From positions 36,001,916 to 36,065,915 of the forward strand of contig OZ020612.1 in assembly GCA_963971575.1 (NCBI GenBank): DNA of 64,000 bases, in the 5' to 3' direction. A program made the translations under genes and the position numbers. The notes below the pieces were generated by a model. That model ran no database searches. It was not told the origin of the DNA and was given only the letters and a program-made list of their open reading frames with translations. Below, in pieces: positions 23,043-34,411 of this stretch. The DNA comes from Liopterus haemorrhoidalis. Lineage: Eukaryota > Arthropoda > Insecta > Coleoptera > Dytiscidae. Numbering within the stretch: the first letter of the stretch is position 1; every line of letters starts with the position of its first letter.

Positions 23043-24036
23043 AAAGGTGCGTTACGCGGTTTTTCTAAACATAATCAATAAACAACTGATAACATGTACT
23101 ACATTAAAAACGTGGGAAGAATTACTATTTGATTAGTGATAATGTTATTTATATACCCTATCAAATGTTCTGAATTTTATTTAATTAAGAATGAATAATG
23201 AACTGTTCTACAAATTAGATTCGGTCATCCATTCTGTTACTCACTAATTTTATATTACACATAGAATTAACGAAACATGCAAGTTATATATATCGTTATG
23301 TATACCTATGCATATCTTTTATATTGCATTATCGTTTAAATCTTTAGTGATTGGCAGAATTTGGCAACAGAATTTTGCAAAATGAAGTTATTTGCTAATG
23401 AACTCTTCAGTTTTGGACATAAAATAAGTTTTCAGACTAGATGGGTTGACTTCTTAGGCCCGACCCGACCCTTGGTCTAGCAGGTCGTTTATATCTTTTG
23501 GGCTCGGGCCCGGTGAAAATAATTATTACGGATAGCTATTTAACCATATTATTTTTCCGAAACATGGCATTAAACATTTTGGAGCATGTATTGGCTTTGA
23601 GTTGAGTTAAAATGCATTATTTTTATGTACAGGATTTTTTCCCGTATATAAAAACCCGTTTCAAACAAACACGTTTGAAACGGGGCACCCCGAAAATCTC
23701 CTTTATTTGTAAAGATACAAAAAATCTTCAGAACAAAAGTTAAACTAGACAAAAAGGCCCATCTAAAGGTTACTATAAGAATTCTGAGGCCCTTCCGGTT
23801 TCACCGGAAATGATGTCCACTTTTGATCTAGCATAGGGAATCGATAATTTTATATTTTTTTCCTAAAAGTACATTAAATTAGCTTTACAATGACACCAAA
23901 AAGTCATATTTTTATGTTAACCATTTCAAAATGGCGACCATTTATTTACAAAATAATAATCAACATAAGTTTTACAAAGTTGAACGTAGCAAGCTTTGAA
24001 AACAATAAAAAAAGAAACAAAATATCTCTACAATAA
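23043..24036. repeat. 1-kb repeat unit, copy 2
   Basis: Same unit and orientation as 21221-22213, about 1.8 kb downstream. Small differences include a 2-3 base change near 23395. Here it continues into an inverted copy of its last 365 bp (24160-24520). Confidence 0.85.
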
Positions 24037-24532
24037 ACTGTTATAACTAGTTTTGAAATAACATGAAATAACTTAAATTTTAATTTTTCAATTAAATAAT
24101 AAGTTTTTTTTTTAAATTAAGTAATAGTTTTTTTTTTTTTTCTTAATAGTCAAATAGTTTATTTTAGAGATATTTTGTTTCTTTTTTTATTGTTTTCAAA
24201 GCTTGCTACGTTCAACTTTGTAAAACTTATGTTGATTATTATTTTGTAAATAAATGGTCGCCATTTTGAAATGGTTAACATAAAAATATGATTTTTTGGA
24301 GTCATTGTAAAGCTAATTTAATGTACTTTTAGGAAAAAAATATAAAATTATCGATTTCCTATGCTAGATCAAAAGTTGACTTCATTTCCGGTGAAACCGG
24401 AAGTGCCTCAGAATTCTTATAGTAACGTTTAGATGGGCCTTTTTGTCTAGTTTAACTTTTGTTCTGAAGATTTTTTGTATCTTTACAAATAAAGGAGATT
24501 TTCGGGGTGCCCCGTTTCAAACAAACACCCTG
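23672..24532. repeat. Large imperfect palindrome of mariner-type termini
   Basis: The left arm 23672-24036 and right arm about 24160-24520 are inverse copies with few mismatches around a 125-bp AT-rich spacer. The right arm ends in a complete terminus (..AAACAAACACCCTG followed by TA at 24533). The left arm lacks this end and is fused to the repeat unit. This resembles a foldback MITE made from two ends of the family at 16150. Confidence 0.8.
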
Positions 24533-24534
24533 TA

Positions 24535-25010
24535 TAATAATTATGATTTGTAAACCAAATTGTTCATGATTTTGATATTATTTTTCCCGTCAAGATTAAT
24601 TCGGGCAGATATATAATACAGTACGAGCCGAAAGATAGACTCATATAGAATTCTAAAGCAAAGAGACAGACAGAGATTATTTTTTGGTGGATATCGTCTT
24701 ATGGTCTACTTGAAATATGTACAAACAAAATATAAGGATCAATAATTTTTTTTTTAAATGTCTCTTAGGACCATAAGGTAGAAATGAAACATATGTGGGA
24801 AAGAAAGTAGTTACTACTTGTTCCATATAAACATCCTAAAGGTTTAGGGGGGAGAACATATTAAAATACGAAGTAGAAATCACTGTAGTTTATTTGAGGT
24901 AGTAAATAGATTATTTTTACAACATATAGACGCTCGTGTGGTAACATTTGTGTTGAAACAATATCTGAATACTTTTTCCATAACTTTTGTCGGAAGGAAA
25001 AGCGAGTAAT
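24535..25010. other. Intergenic, diverged repeat
   Basis: About 24630-24750 (CAGAGATTATTTTTTGGTGG..) is similar to 49710-49800. No gene. Confidence 0.35.
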
Positions 25011-25011
25011 A

Positions 25012-25920
25012 CAAGGTGTCTCAAAAGAAATTTTATATTTAGTGGATCGATTAAAAGTAAGCCGTATATAGAAAAAATGTTTATTAATTATTAAAATGCA
25101 CTTTTTGGGGATTTATTTCTTAAAAATAATATCGTCTAAATGTAGACCCTCGCGTTCTCGGCACTCATTTAATCGAACAGTAAAATTACTTATGACGTCT
25201 CGGCAGGTGGACTCAGGGATGGCTGCCATTTCGTGACGGATATTTTCTTTCAAATGCGCCAGTGAAGTCGGTTTATTGGCGTAAACTTTAGATTTAAGAT
25301 AACCCCATACGAAAAAGTCCATAGGGGTTAAATCTGGACTGCGTGGAGGCCAATTTATGTCACCTCTCCGGGAGATCAATTTGCCTGAGAATTAAGCCTC
25401 TGACTGGCATCTTGGGGCTTTAATTCTTGTACCAATTGAATTTTGTAGGGGTGCAGCTTTAGGTCTTTGTGCATAATGCGATGTAATGATGATCTATGCA
25501 AATTTAAAGCACTTGCGCGCTTCCGAATTGAAAGGTTCGAGTCGTCACGAACAGACTGATTAATATTCTCCACGTTTTCTACCGTTCTTGATGACCTAGG
25601 TCGCCCGGATTTTGATTTATCCAGCGTTGTACCAGTCTCTTCAAACTTTTTAACCCAATGTCGAATGAGAGGAATGCTTGGCGCATCATTTAAGTGGCGA
25701 AAACCTCGAATACTGCAGAATTTTACGCGCTACAGTCGACGAATCACCGTTTTTGTAAAACTCTCGCACGCATAACGCGCGGTCTGCTCCCGAGAAACGC
25801 TCCATAGCGACTAAATTCCCAAGAGCCAGGCTACCGATTGACATAACCCCCGCACCCCTCGGATACGTTGCGTTCACGCAGTAAGCTAAATAAATATAAA
25901 ATTTCTTTTGAGACACCTTG
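25012..25920 (-). mobile_element. Internally deleted Tc1/mariner-type transposon (909 bp)
   Basis: Perfect 30-bp inverted ends, starting CAAGGTGTCTCAAAAGAAAT (25012-25041, inverse at 25891-25920), with TA on both sides (25010-25011 and 25921-25922). It carries a broken transposase on the - strand with its catalytic core deleted. The perfect ends suggest a fairly recent, non-autonomous copy. Confidence 0.9.
25113..25805 (-). pseudogene. Mariner-type transposase with deleted core and frameshift
   Basis: From 25805 the minus strand reads MERFSGADRALCVREFYKNG, a DUF4817-like helix-turn-helix start. After a frameshift near 25690 it continues HLNDAPSIPLIRHWVKKFEE, then SGRPRSSRTVENV, the second helix-turn-helix (SIRKRASALNLHRSSLHRIM) and KLHPYKIQLVQEL to about 25380. 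It then jumps straight to NWPPRSPDLTPMDFFVWGYL (last DDE block) and a C-terminal tail ending in a stop at 25113. The first and second catalytic Asp blocks, roughly 130 residues, are absent, so the protein cannot be active. Pattern matches are from family knowledge, not a search. Confidence 0.85.
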
Positions 25921-25922
25921 TA

Positions 25923-26189
25923 TAAAATCAAATTTAAATAAATTAAAATAAAAATACATTATTTACGTAAAACTTTTCCTGGTTCAATGTTATGATATTG
26001 CAATGTTTGCGATGTAATGAACAGCTACTTGTCACTTGCGCCGGTCAGATATGATGTTCGGGAAAGAGGAGAGGGGTACATGTCCGTAACTTTTGGCTCC
26101 GTACCGCGATCCGTGTCTTCAATCGACAAACGCGCCTGTATAATTGTTTCACTTAAAAACAATCAGCTAATGTCTCAATTTTTTTTATA
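25923..26189. other. Spacer, nothing recognised
   Basis: No supported gene; the frame at 26017-26265 runs into a LINE-like tail. Confidence 0.3.
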
Positions 26190-26480
26190 TTTATTTATTT
26201 ATTTGTACAAAAACAAAAATTGTACAAAGATTCCATACAATACAGAGATACCTATACATTTATAAATACAGCAAAAGAAAATGCAAGAAAAATATAAATA
26301 TAACAATATACAAACAAAAAGAGACAACAATTTATTTATTTTTTAACAACAATTTTGCTATATAAACTTCCAAGAAGAGCTAAGCTAGAAGCTTGTCGCT
26401 CCACCCGGAAGAAAAATGTCTTATATTTAACAAATACAATATATCTCATATGTCGAATCGGGCGCAAAGAACTTTTGGTG
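26190..26480 (-). mobile_element. LINE 3' end, minus strand
   Basis: Read in reverse, the sequence ends in a poly(AAAT)-type tail preceded by a TGTACAAATAAATAAAT stretch and a basic, degraded C-terminal coding region. This is the usual look of Jockey/CR1-like 3' ends. No reverse transcriptase block is visible. Confidence 0.4.
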
Positions 26481-26489
26481 TCTGTATAC

Positions 26490-27507
26490 TTACAAATATT
26501 TTTGAAATGGAAAGGAAAAAAATATATATATGTAAGTCAATTATTTATAATATTATTTATATGCGAGATAAACATTATTTATATATAGATGAACAACCTT
26601 TTTTTGAAGTGGGACAAATCGAAAACCCAATAACCCGTACAACGTCGTAATCTGAGTAACCCGACACAAGGCACACCCAGGATTTATTCTTAGGGGAGCT
26701 CAGAAGTAAAAAAAAAATCTTAAAAACACCTTTAAAAATTCGAAATTTTCAAGATGAAAATATGAAAGCTAACACCATCAATAACCTTTAAAAAATATGT
26801 TAAAATTCATATTTTAAGATATGTTCCACCGATATTGTTGTTTTTTTTTCATAGTTTCTGTACTAAAAACATACGCCTTTTCGAAAATTATTTTTTAGAT
26901 CCATATATTATGCTAAACGCAAGGCCGCATGTAAATTATGGAAGTGCATGTAACTCATCATTTATATGAATAAAAACTTTATTATGAAAATGCTCGTTGC
27001 AACTGTTACAAATAGAACTTTTTATATTGGTTAGCTGCCAATTTACTTCTGTAATAATTGTTTAAACACACGAGTTTAAGTGCTGATTGTGGTCACAACA
27101 CACTACGCTAAATGTCGTAAGTTCACTCAACTGTTTTTGTATTTAATCAGCTGTGCAATGCTCATTTGTACATTAATAATTAATGTAGGATGGTGTTCGA
27201 GCTAGCCTTGGACTCAGATATTCTGCATACAGTGATTAGATACTGTTTCATTTTTGTTTTGTTTCAATGTCAATAACCCGAAGCATATTAATTATTTGTT
27301 ATTATTATCTTGTATTTAATAAGCATAAGATGTCTTGTATAAATATTTATGCACTTTAACGTTTTCCTGGAGGCAATCTTTGTTTGGATGGTGCGTTATG
27401 TTGGATTCCAGAAATATACCTGATATGATAATCGTGATTTACAATTATTTGTATTGCACTTTTACACTTATCTACTTAATATAAATCTGAGTATTGTATA
27501 AAACTTG
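26490..27507. other. Intergenic, diverged repeats
   Basis: AT-rich. CACACCCAGGATTTATTCTT (about 26673) has inverse relatives near 34770. No gene recognised. Confidence 0.35.
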
Positions 27508-27519
27508 ATGTGAAGTGTT

Positions 27520-27628
27520 TTTTTTTTTTTTTATATATATATTTATTTATTTTTTTTCATTTTACATTAAAAGTTGTTATTAAAGTAATTAGCCAGGATG
27601 TTACCATTGCGCTATACAGGTCGGCACG
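27520..27628 (-). mobile_element. tRNA-derived SINE, second copy, internally deleted
   Basis: On the - strand it begins GCCGACCTGTATAGCGCAAT (A-box region), then skips to TCCTGGCTAATTACTT and an A/AT-rich tail. The same head and tail blocks occur in the SINE at 4602-4754, but the B box is lost. The flanks are near-identical 12-mers, ATGTGAAGTGTT (27508-27519) and ATGTGAAGAGTT (27629-27640), a retroposition duplication with one mismatch. Confidence 0.75.
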
Positions 27629-27640
27629 ATGTGAAGAGTT

Positions 27641-30600
27641 AATTTTTATAAATTTTAGGATATTGTAGGCATTAAGTAGTAAGTAAGAGTTAATCCTCGT
27701 ATGAAGATCTTTCATTTGATGCCCCATAAATCGAAAAAAATAGGTACTTTTTGAAAATTAACAAGATGAAATTTTTAAGCATACTTCCGATTTACATAAA
27801 TATGCATTACTATGATTTTCTTCAAATTTTTAAACCAGACCCCCAGGAAATAGATTGGGGCAGTTTTTTGACATATTTTTGACGAAAATCGTATAATTTT
27901 TTTGAATAAAATGTTGTATATTAATCTCCGCATTAAAAGCCCACTTATCATTCTAAAAATATACATATTTATAGCCTGCTTCTTTGGTTTAAGCGGAACT
28001 AGATTTTAAGAACTAGTAATTTTTATCGATGAAGCTTTTGATAATTTTGTTTAGTAAAAGCCACCTTCAAACATGAAAAAAATTAATAGTGTCAACTTAA
28101 TAAAATTAAAATTCCATTTAGTTCCGCCTAAAGGTTAATAGCCTATAGATCTAGCCATTTAACCACAATTTCTATACTTTACAGACTGATAGACAGATTC
28201 AGTGGCAGCCTGAAGGAATGGGGCCCGTGCTAGAGTTTTCAGTGAGGCTCCTTGCGGGATCCGTACTAGGGACTTTTCTTTTTGTGTCGGCCCTCTGAAA
28301 CGTATGACCCGTGTGTCATCACACCCACACAGGCGGTAGTTACATCACGGGACAAACATACAGACACATACATAAGTGCATACCGATGCACAATTCAATT
28401 GACATAATAACTAAGGCTCGCATTCAGAATTTATAATTAGGCTTTTAGGCTCTTTAGGCCCTTTAGGCTTTTGAAAATACCTTTAAAAAAAACCGCCATT
28501 TTCAAGATGAAAACGGGACAAAAATGGCCCTATGACCCACTTCTATATTTGAAATAAGGTGGATATTCGGATTTAGTTGGGAGAGGGCTCAAGCCCGAAA
28601 CTTCTTCTTAATCCAAAAGATAGTCCTGATGGAAACAAGCGAGTGAGATAGATATACCCATTTCATGACTCCGCCATTCGTTTACACAGCTCATGTAAAT
28701 GACCAGATTAAAATTTTTAAAAAAGAATAAATTAAGTAATAAATAAATAAAATCTTATACACATTCTACATACTCAATAAAAGAAACTTAAAACACTGAA
28801 ATAATTATAAACTTAACCTCTCAAAACAGTAGACTACGAGAAGCGATGAAAAGCTGTATATTCGGCACTGCATTCAGTACGAGTGCTCACAAGATCACTA
28901 AAGCAACATCGCTAAAGCATGCGAAACAAATTGTGCGTGCGCCAAAATTTTTAACGTACAATTATAAGGTTCCTGTCGCTCCTATGTGAAGCATAAGGCT
29001 CAATTACAAACCTTAAAATTTAAATTAAGAAAAAAAAAAATACTGCGATTAAATGATATTGTTGAAAATTTTAATATCAAGTCATATTCTCGGTAGCTCA
29101 AAATATGGTTATTCGCTGAAATATGAAATGAGATTTTGAACGATCTTCTGTTAAGAAGCTTCCCGTGAATTTTTCTTTTATTTTACAAAATATTTATATA
29201 AATTGCTGTCATATCAAACACATAGTTAAAGAGTCACGTGTTGCTCATGTTAATAATATAAACTATCAACAATTAAGTTATAATTTATCCTAACAGAGGG
29301 TGCTAACACTCAGGAATAATATCTTATGACTCAAATGTAATAAACAAAAAAATATTTCCTTTTATTTTCAGATTTACCCCTTCTAGCTAACCCTTAACAA
29401 ACGAGAAAAACAATTGCATCATTCATCACAAACAGTTGTCAAAGCACAATGGTTCTGTGATTGTGTTTTGTTCCCTCAAGTTTTTCTCTTGTTTTCATCT
29501 GTGTCGAGATGACGTGCGTGTTCTGCCGGTTGCAGCCTGTTAGGGGTAGGGTTTCTTTTGATAAGGTTAGCAGGCAATGTCAGTGAGTTAGTGGCTTAAA
29601 GGGATTTTGATAGAATGTGATTCGATGGAATTTGTATAGGTCAGGTATGGTTTCCTTTATTAACAGATAATCCAAGGTTTTTGTGATAAAATTGGATTTG
29701 TTACAACGTGATTTTATATCACATTTTTATAAAACAATAAAGAGAAAACAGAAGAATTAATTCAGGCCAGGCGCGTGCCAGGGGGGACGCATGAGTTTAC
29801 CCACCCCCCATCCAGTTCGAGAAAAAAAAAACGTCGTTAAGGGACACACTTATCTTGTAGTTGAACGTGAGTAACCTAAGAACAAAATTAGATTTTTGCA
29901 CACCCCTCCTAAAAATACTGTAAGGGTGCGCGCGTGTTTCCGGGAAGGTTCCGCCTTGCGAAAAGCTAGTCTCTAGTAGCAATGTGCTGTACGCCAGAGG
30001 TACTCAAACAATGTCCAGCGAGACACTTGTGACGGTTAACGCGAAGATACAAAAACGTATAATAGTATAATAAAATAAAAATGGCAAGAATCAGTGTTTA
30101 TAAAATTTTCTTTTTATAAACTTTGTTTTAAAAACAATACTTTATAAATTATAATTCGAAATGTTATACAGGGCGTTGGAAAATAAACTTAAAACTGTTG
30201 ATTTAATAAATGTAAAAATTAACACCTCAACACAAATATCCATTGCAAACTCCACATTATATCCATATAATAACTCAAAACGAGATTGTTTCAAAGAGTA
30301 GGAATCGGGAAATTACTTGGAAATAATTGCTGGTCCAATTCACTTTATTTTTCAATGCAAGTGTTGATCTAAAAAAAAGTTCCTCATTTCCAAAATACTT
30401 CTATTTTGACAAAAACATGTAAAAACCACGTGTTTTTGCATCTCTTGGGGCGGCTCAAGGGCCATCCCGTGTGCGCGCCTGGTCTCGTCAGACTTTATGG
30501 GTACGGCTTTTTTTGAAACTGTCCCAGTTTCCATTCCTATAAATCCCATATGTCAATGGTATGAGACAATACAAATCCGTGTGAAGAATTTTACAACCTC

Positions 30601-31016
30601 ATTATGTTAAATAACGTATTTCTCAAAATATCAACGCTAGTGAAAAATATTTGTAAATATTTATCAGCCAACATATATAAGGGAGGTATTGTGATCATAC
30701 CGATTTTGACATTTCGAGATTTCGATGGATCTCCACGAATTGAGGTCCCTACATAACGTTTTGACTATTTTTAGCATGATGTCTGTTGTCCGTCGGTCTG
30801 TGTACACGTGCAGAGCAAATTCGGCTAAAAGGATTTTTAAGCAGCTTTTGACATCAATGGCACGAGTTGATCAACTTTTGGTAAAAATGTAACTAGAAAT
30901 GGGAGTTTACTCGTGTCAATTTTAAACTTTTTGCGAATATTTCACAACAGAGAAATTTGCGAAAAAAATTATTTAGCAAAAGTTGCTATGAAAGCAATAA
31001 CCAACAACTTTTATTT
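27641..31016. other. Intergenic, no gene; diverged dispersed repeats
   Basis: Parts (27700-28200 and 28430-28520) resemble interior pieces of the Helentron-like family, for example the 'AGCCATTTAACCACAATTTC' block also near 38845. A G-rich/C-rich patch at 29760-29950 looks like a repeat end but I could not pair it. Frames at 29797-29982 and 30352-30549 carry no domain. Confidence 0.35.
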
Positions 31017-31574
31017 GAGACATTTTTTCTTTTTTTTTTTGTTAGTTTGCAGGTACTTTTCCATGGTTATCGTAAATTATCAATACACATTATGAAATTG
31101 TCAACGTAATATAATATGTTATTGTCTTTTACAATAATAACTACTCTGCTGCTAGAATGTATTTTATACAAGTACTTTGTGATGGCGGTCGGTCCTGTGG
31201 TGGCTACAGCTGATTTTTTTTATAATAAATGTTTCTTGTGTTTAAATATTGGGGGAGATATGTCCAGCTTTTATTGCTATTATCTTGTAAACAAAGAGAC
31301 ATTTTTTCTTTTTTTTTTTGTTAGTTTGCAGGTACTTTTCCATGGTTATCGTAAATTATCAATACACATTATGAAATTGTCAACGTAATATAATATGTTA
31401 TTGTCTTTTACAATAATAACTACTCTGCTGCTAGAATGTATTTTATACAAGTACTTTGTGATGGCGGTCGGTCCTGTGGTGGCTACAGCTGATTCTTTTT
31501 ATAATAAATGTTTCTTGTGTTTAAATATTGGGGGAGATATGTCCAGCTTTTATTGCTATTATCTTGTAAACAAA
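31017..31574. repeat. Tandem duplication, 2 x 279 bp
   Basis: 31017-31295 and 31296-31574 are direct copies differing by about one base (T to C near 31495). Each contains the same open frame start, which explains the repeated peptide MLLSFTIITTLLLECILYKY. No coding signal beyond that. Confidence 0.9.
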
Positions 31575-33090
31575 TTTGGTCCTAGTTGGTTTAGTTTTTT
31601 AAATGACCCCTAATTTTACGTATCGAAGTTATTCTTGGGTTTCGATTTAAGAAACTACTTTTTCAAGTCTAAAAATTAATTTTTTATGTTTTAATAATGA
31701 ATGCACATTAGAGTAAAATGCATGAAACAACATTGCAATTGTTTTTAAGTATTTTTAATAACAAAATTTTCCCTTAGCTGTTATCTTTAAATTGAACCTG
31801 AAAAGCCATGTAGGACTTGCCTGTCGTATAGCCCGCAACGTGTACTACTTTTTCAAATTGGCCCATAACTTCCATAAGGTTTAACACCCCTGCTCTACAC
31901 GATGTGGAAAACGCTGAATAGACTAGGATCATGTCTATTACCCCTATTCTGCACCAGAAAAACAGAACTGAATGTATAAAGTAAATATGCCTACATTGTT
32001 TTTATTACAATAGCATTTCAAGTAATGCATTTCTAAATATTCCTGAATATCTAAAAGTAAAATAATAAAATTATAGTCAACACAACAACATTTAAAGTAG
32101 AAACCTTATCAAGTCTTCTAAATTTAGACTTTTAAATGTTTTTCAAGCGTTACAAATGTTATGAAAATATATAGTAATTTTAAAATAAATACATAACTGT
32201 TTACGAATTGGATATTTCCAGAGAAAAATATATGTATTTGTATATTGTTACATATTAAAGCAAACGAAATTTTAACAAGGCAAGGAAATAACGGTTTTGG
32301 TATAGAATCAATTTAAAAAAATATGCAAAATTTAATAAGTTAATTTCGTGCGTCGAATATGTGTGTCTCTTTTTTATTCTACATTAATTTTTTTAATTCT
32401 TATTTCTTTTTAGGATTTCGTACGTAAAGTCTGTTTCTTTGAAGTGGCACTATATTTTGAAAACTAGTAACTTTTAACGTTTACATGAAGCTTTTGATCA
32501 TTTAGTTCTGCTGAAACGTTTGGAATAGCCTATAGTTGAAATTTGGCATGCATATATTGTTGCTTGACCGAATATAAGAAAAACACTTCGATTTCGAAAA
32601 CGTATTATTTAAAAAAACATGTATGCGCATACTTCATTTTTTTTAAATTGTCCGACCAAGGCCATATGATTAATATTATAAATAATGTACTGTGTCTCTC
32701 ACTCAGTCTGGCGGCCTGCAAAAGAATTACAAGTGCGTAGTTTGTCTGACAACTTAGTTCATTGTTTAAGCATATGCACTGCTGTCAGAATTCACTATTC
32801 TATAAGAATTCATTATTTATGAGTTTGTCTTGCATTCTAATGTTATTCTAAATGAACCAATGGTGTGAAACCTGATAGGCAGGGCTAAACTCTTACTGCA
32901 TGCGATTCATAAAGAAGCTTGAACGGACAACTTTTAGAAATTGAAGTTTACATATTTATTTTTCGAAAAATATGGCGAATATGAAAATCTAATAAAAGTT
33001 CTGGATGCGTAGATTAATGAACGAGAAGTAACTTTTAAAAATTTTTTTATTTTGAAGCTATGTTTGCAGAAAATGTGAAAGAAGCGTCTG
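31575..33090. other. Intergenic, nothing recognised
   Basis: A possible hAT right end (GGTTTAACACCCCTG near 31880) has no partner. About 32400-32600 resembles other dispersed repeats. No gene. Confidence 0.35.
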
Positions 33091-33093
33091 AGC

Positions 33094-34243
33094 TAGTGGT
33101 TCTTAACCGGGGGTCGGGTCCGCGGACCCCTAGGAGGCCAAAATGCAAACAATTTATAGAATGCCTTTAGTTTTTAAATTTTTGTATTTTTGATATTTTT
33201 GAAGCCCCTTAAATGATTATTTTTTGCTCTTCCTTTTGCTATTTTATTTCTTTCAAACTTTTATCCCTCTTTACTAGTAGGCAATCCGAATCCGGCTTAC
33301 TAACGAATCAAGGGAAGCCGAGCTAGAATAGAGCTATTTTACCCTGAAAAGATAGAGAACACTCTTTTCTGAAAAGAGCTAAAATTCTGTATAACCGCAT
33401 TATCCAAGTTTACTTATTTGAACGTGTTATTTATGTCTAGTTCCATCCACGTAGTTCCGTGCATCGCCTTGGTCCAATTTTGAATACATGCCCAGAAGGA
33501 ATATCCGCGCCTGTTTACTTCGCCGGTTCAAGTTGCTGCCTTTTTTTTCTATATATTTGTACGGAAAGGGGTTTTCCATAATAGTAAATATTAAAATAAT
33601 AACAACGAAATCAACTCAAAATATATTGAATAAATTGATTTACCCACGAGAAAAGGCCAAAGATGTCATAGTATATGCTCCAAGTAATGACGTCTAACCG
33701 ATGGCAATACGATTTGCAGTTGGTTCTAGTTTCGTTGCTTAACAACGAAGCGACTGTAGAAATTGTGGTTTCTACGCATTTAACGTCACTGGCCTATTAT
33801 CATGGAAGTAAAAAGAAACGGCGACTTTACAATGGCCGAACAACGGCCGCTTATCATTACAGCGGCATACTACGGTCTTACGGCGCCCAAATTTTAAGCA
33901 AAAGATGGAAACAGCCGTACAGTCGGCGTACAGCGGCCGTCTAAAGTGATAATTACTAAACGCCATCCGTCTGGCGGAAAACTCACAGAATTTCATTATA
34001 AACATTCAAACGGTGACTGTTGTACGACTTCGCTTCAAATATTGGATATTTTTACTCGGGAAGGAAAAGTCTCATTAAAACATTTAAATAAGTTTGTTTC
34101 CGTTTTTTATTTTTATTTTTTTCTTATTATAATCACTATTTTAAAATAAATATTAACAATTGCAACGTAATACAAACTAGGGACTGCGAAAATACATAGG
34201 ATATTTAAGTAGGCTGCGATTAGTGAAAGATTAAGAAACACTG
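33094..34243. mobile_element. hAT element remnant (1150 bp)
   Basis: The ends are TAGTGGTTCTTAACCGG and the inverse GATTAAGAAACACTG. Flanking octamers GTCTGAGC and GTATAAGC match at 6 of 8. The interior includes a GC-richer block (about 33675-33960) unlike the rest. No transposase motif was found in its frames. Confidence 0.6.
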
Positions 34244-34299
34244 GTATAAGCGGCTCTTTAAAATCTGTTCAAGATAACTATGAAATCACGTCACACTTG

Positions 34300-34408
34300 G
34301 TCAATTTGGTTACCAATGATAGATTGTAATGTTTACTTATGGGATTGTTATATTGTAACCGAGTTTAACCAAAAGATTAAACTCGACTAAGCTTTCAGAA
34401 ACCGGCCC
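34300..34408. mobile_element. Truncated Harbinger-type MITE
   Basis: The right half matches the MITE at 13758-13892 in reverse and ends GCTTTCAGAAACCGGCCC followed by TTA. The left end is missing. Confidence 0.65.
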
Positions 34409-34411
34409 TTA

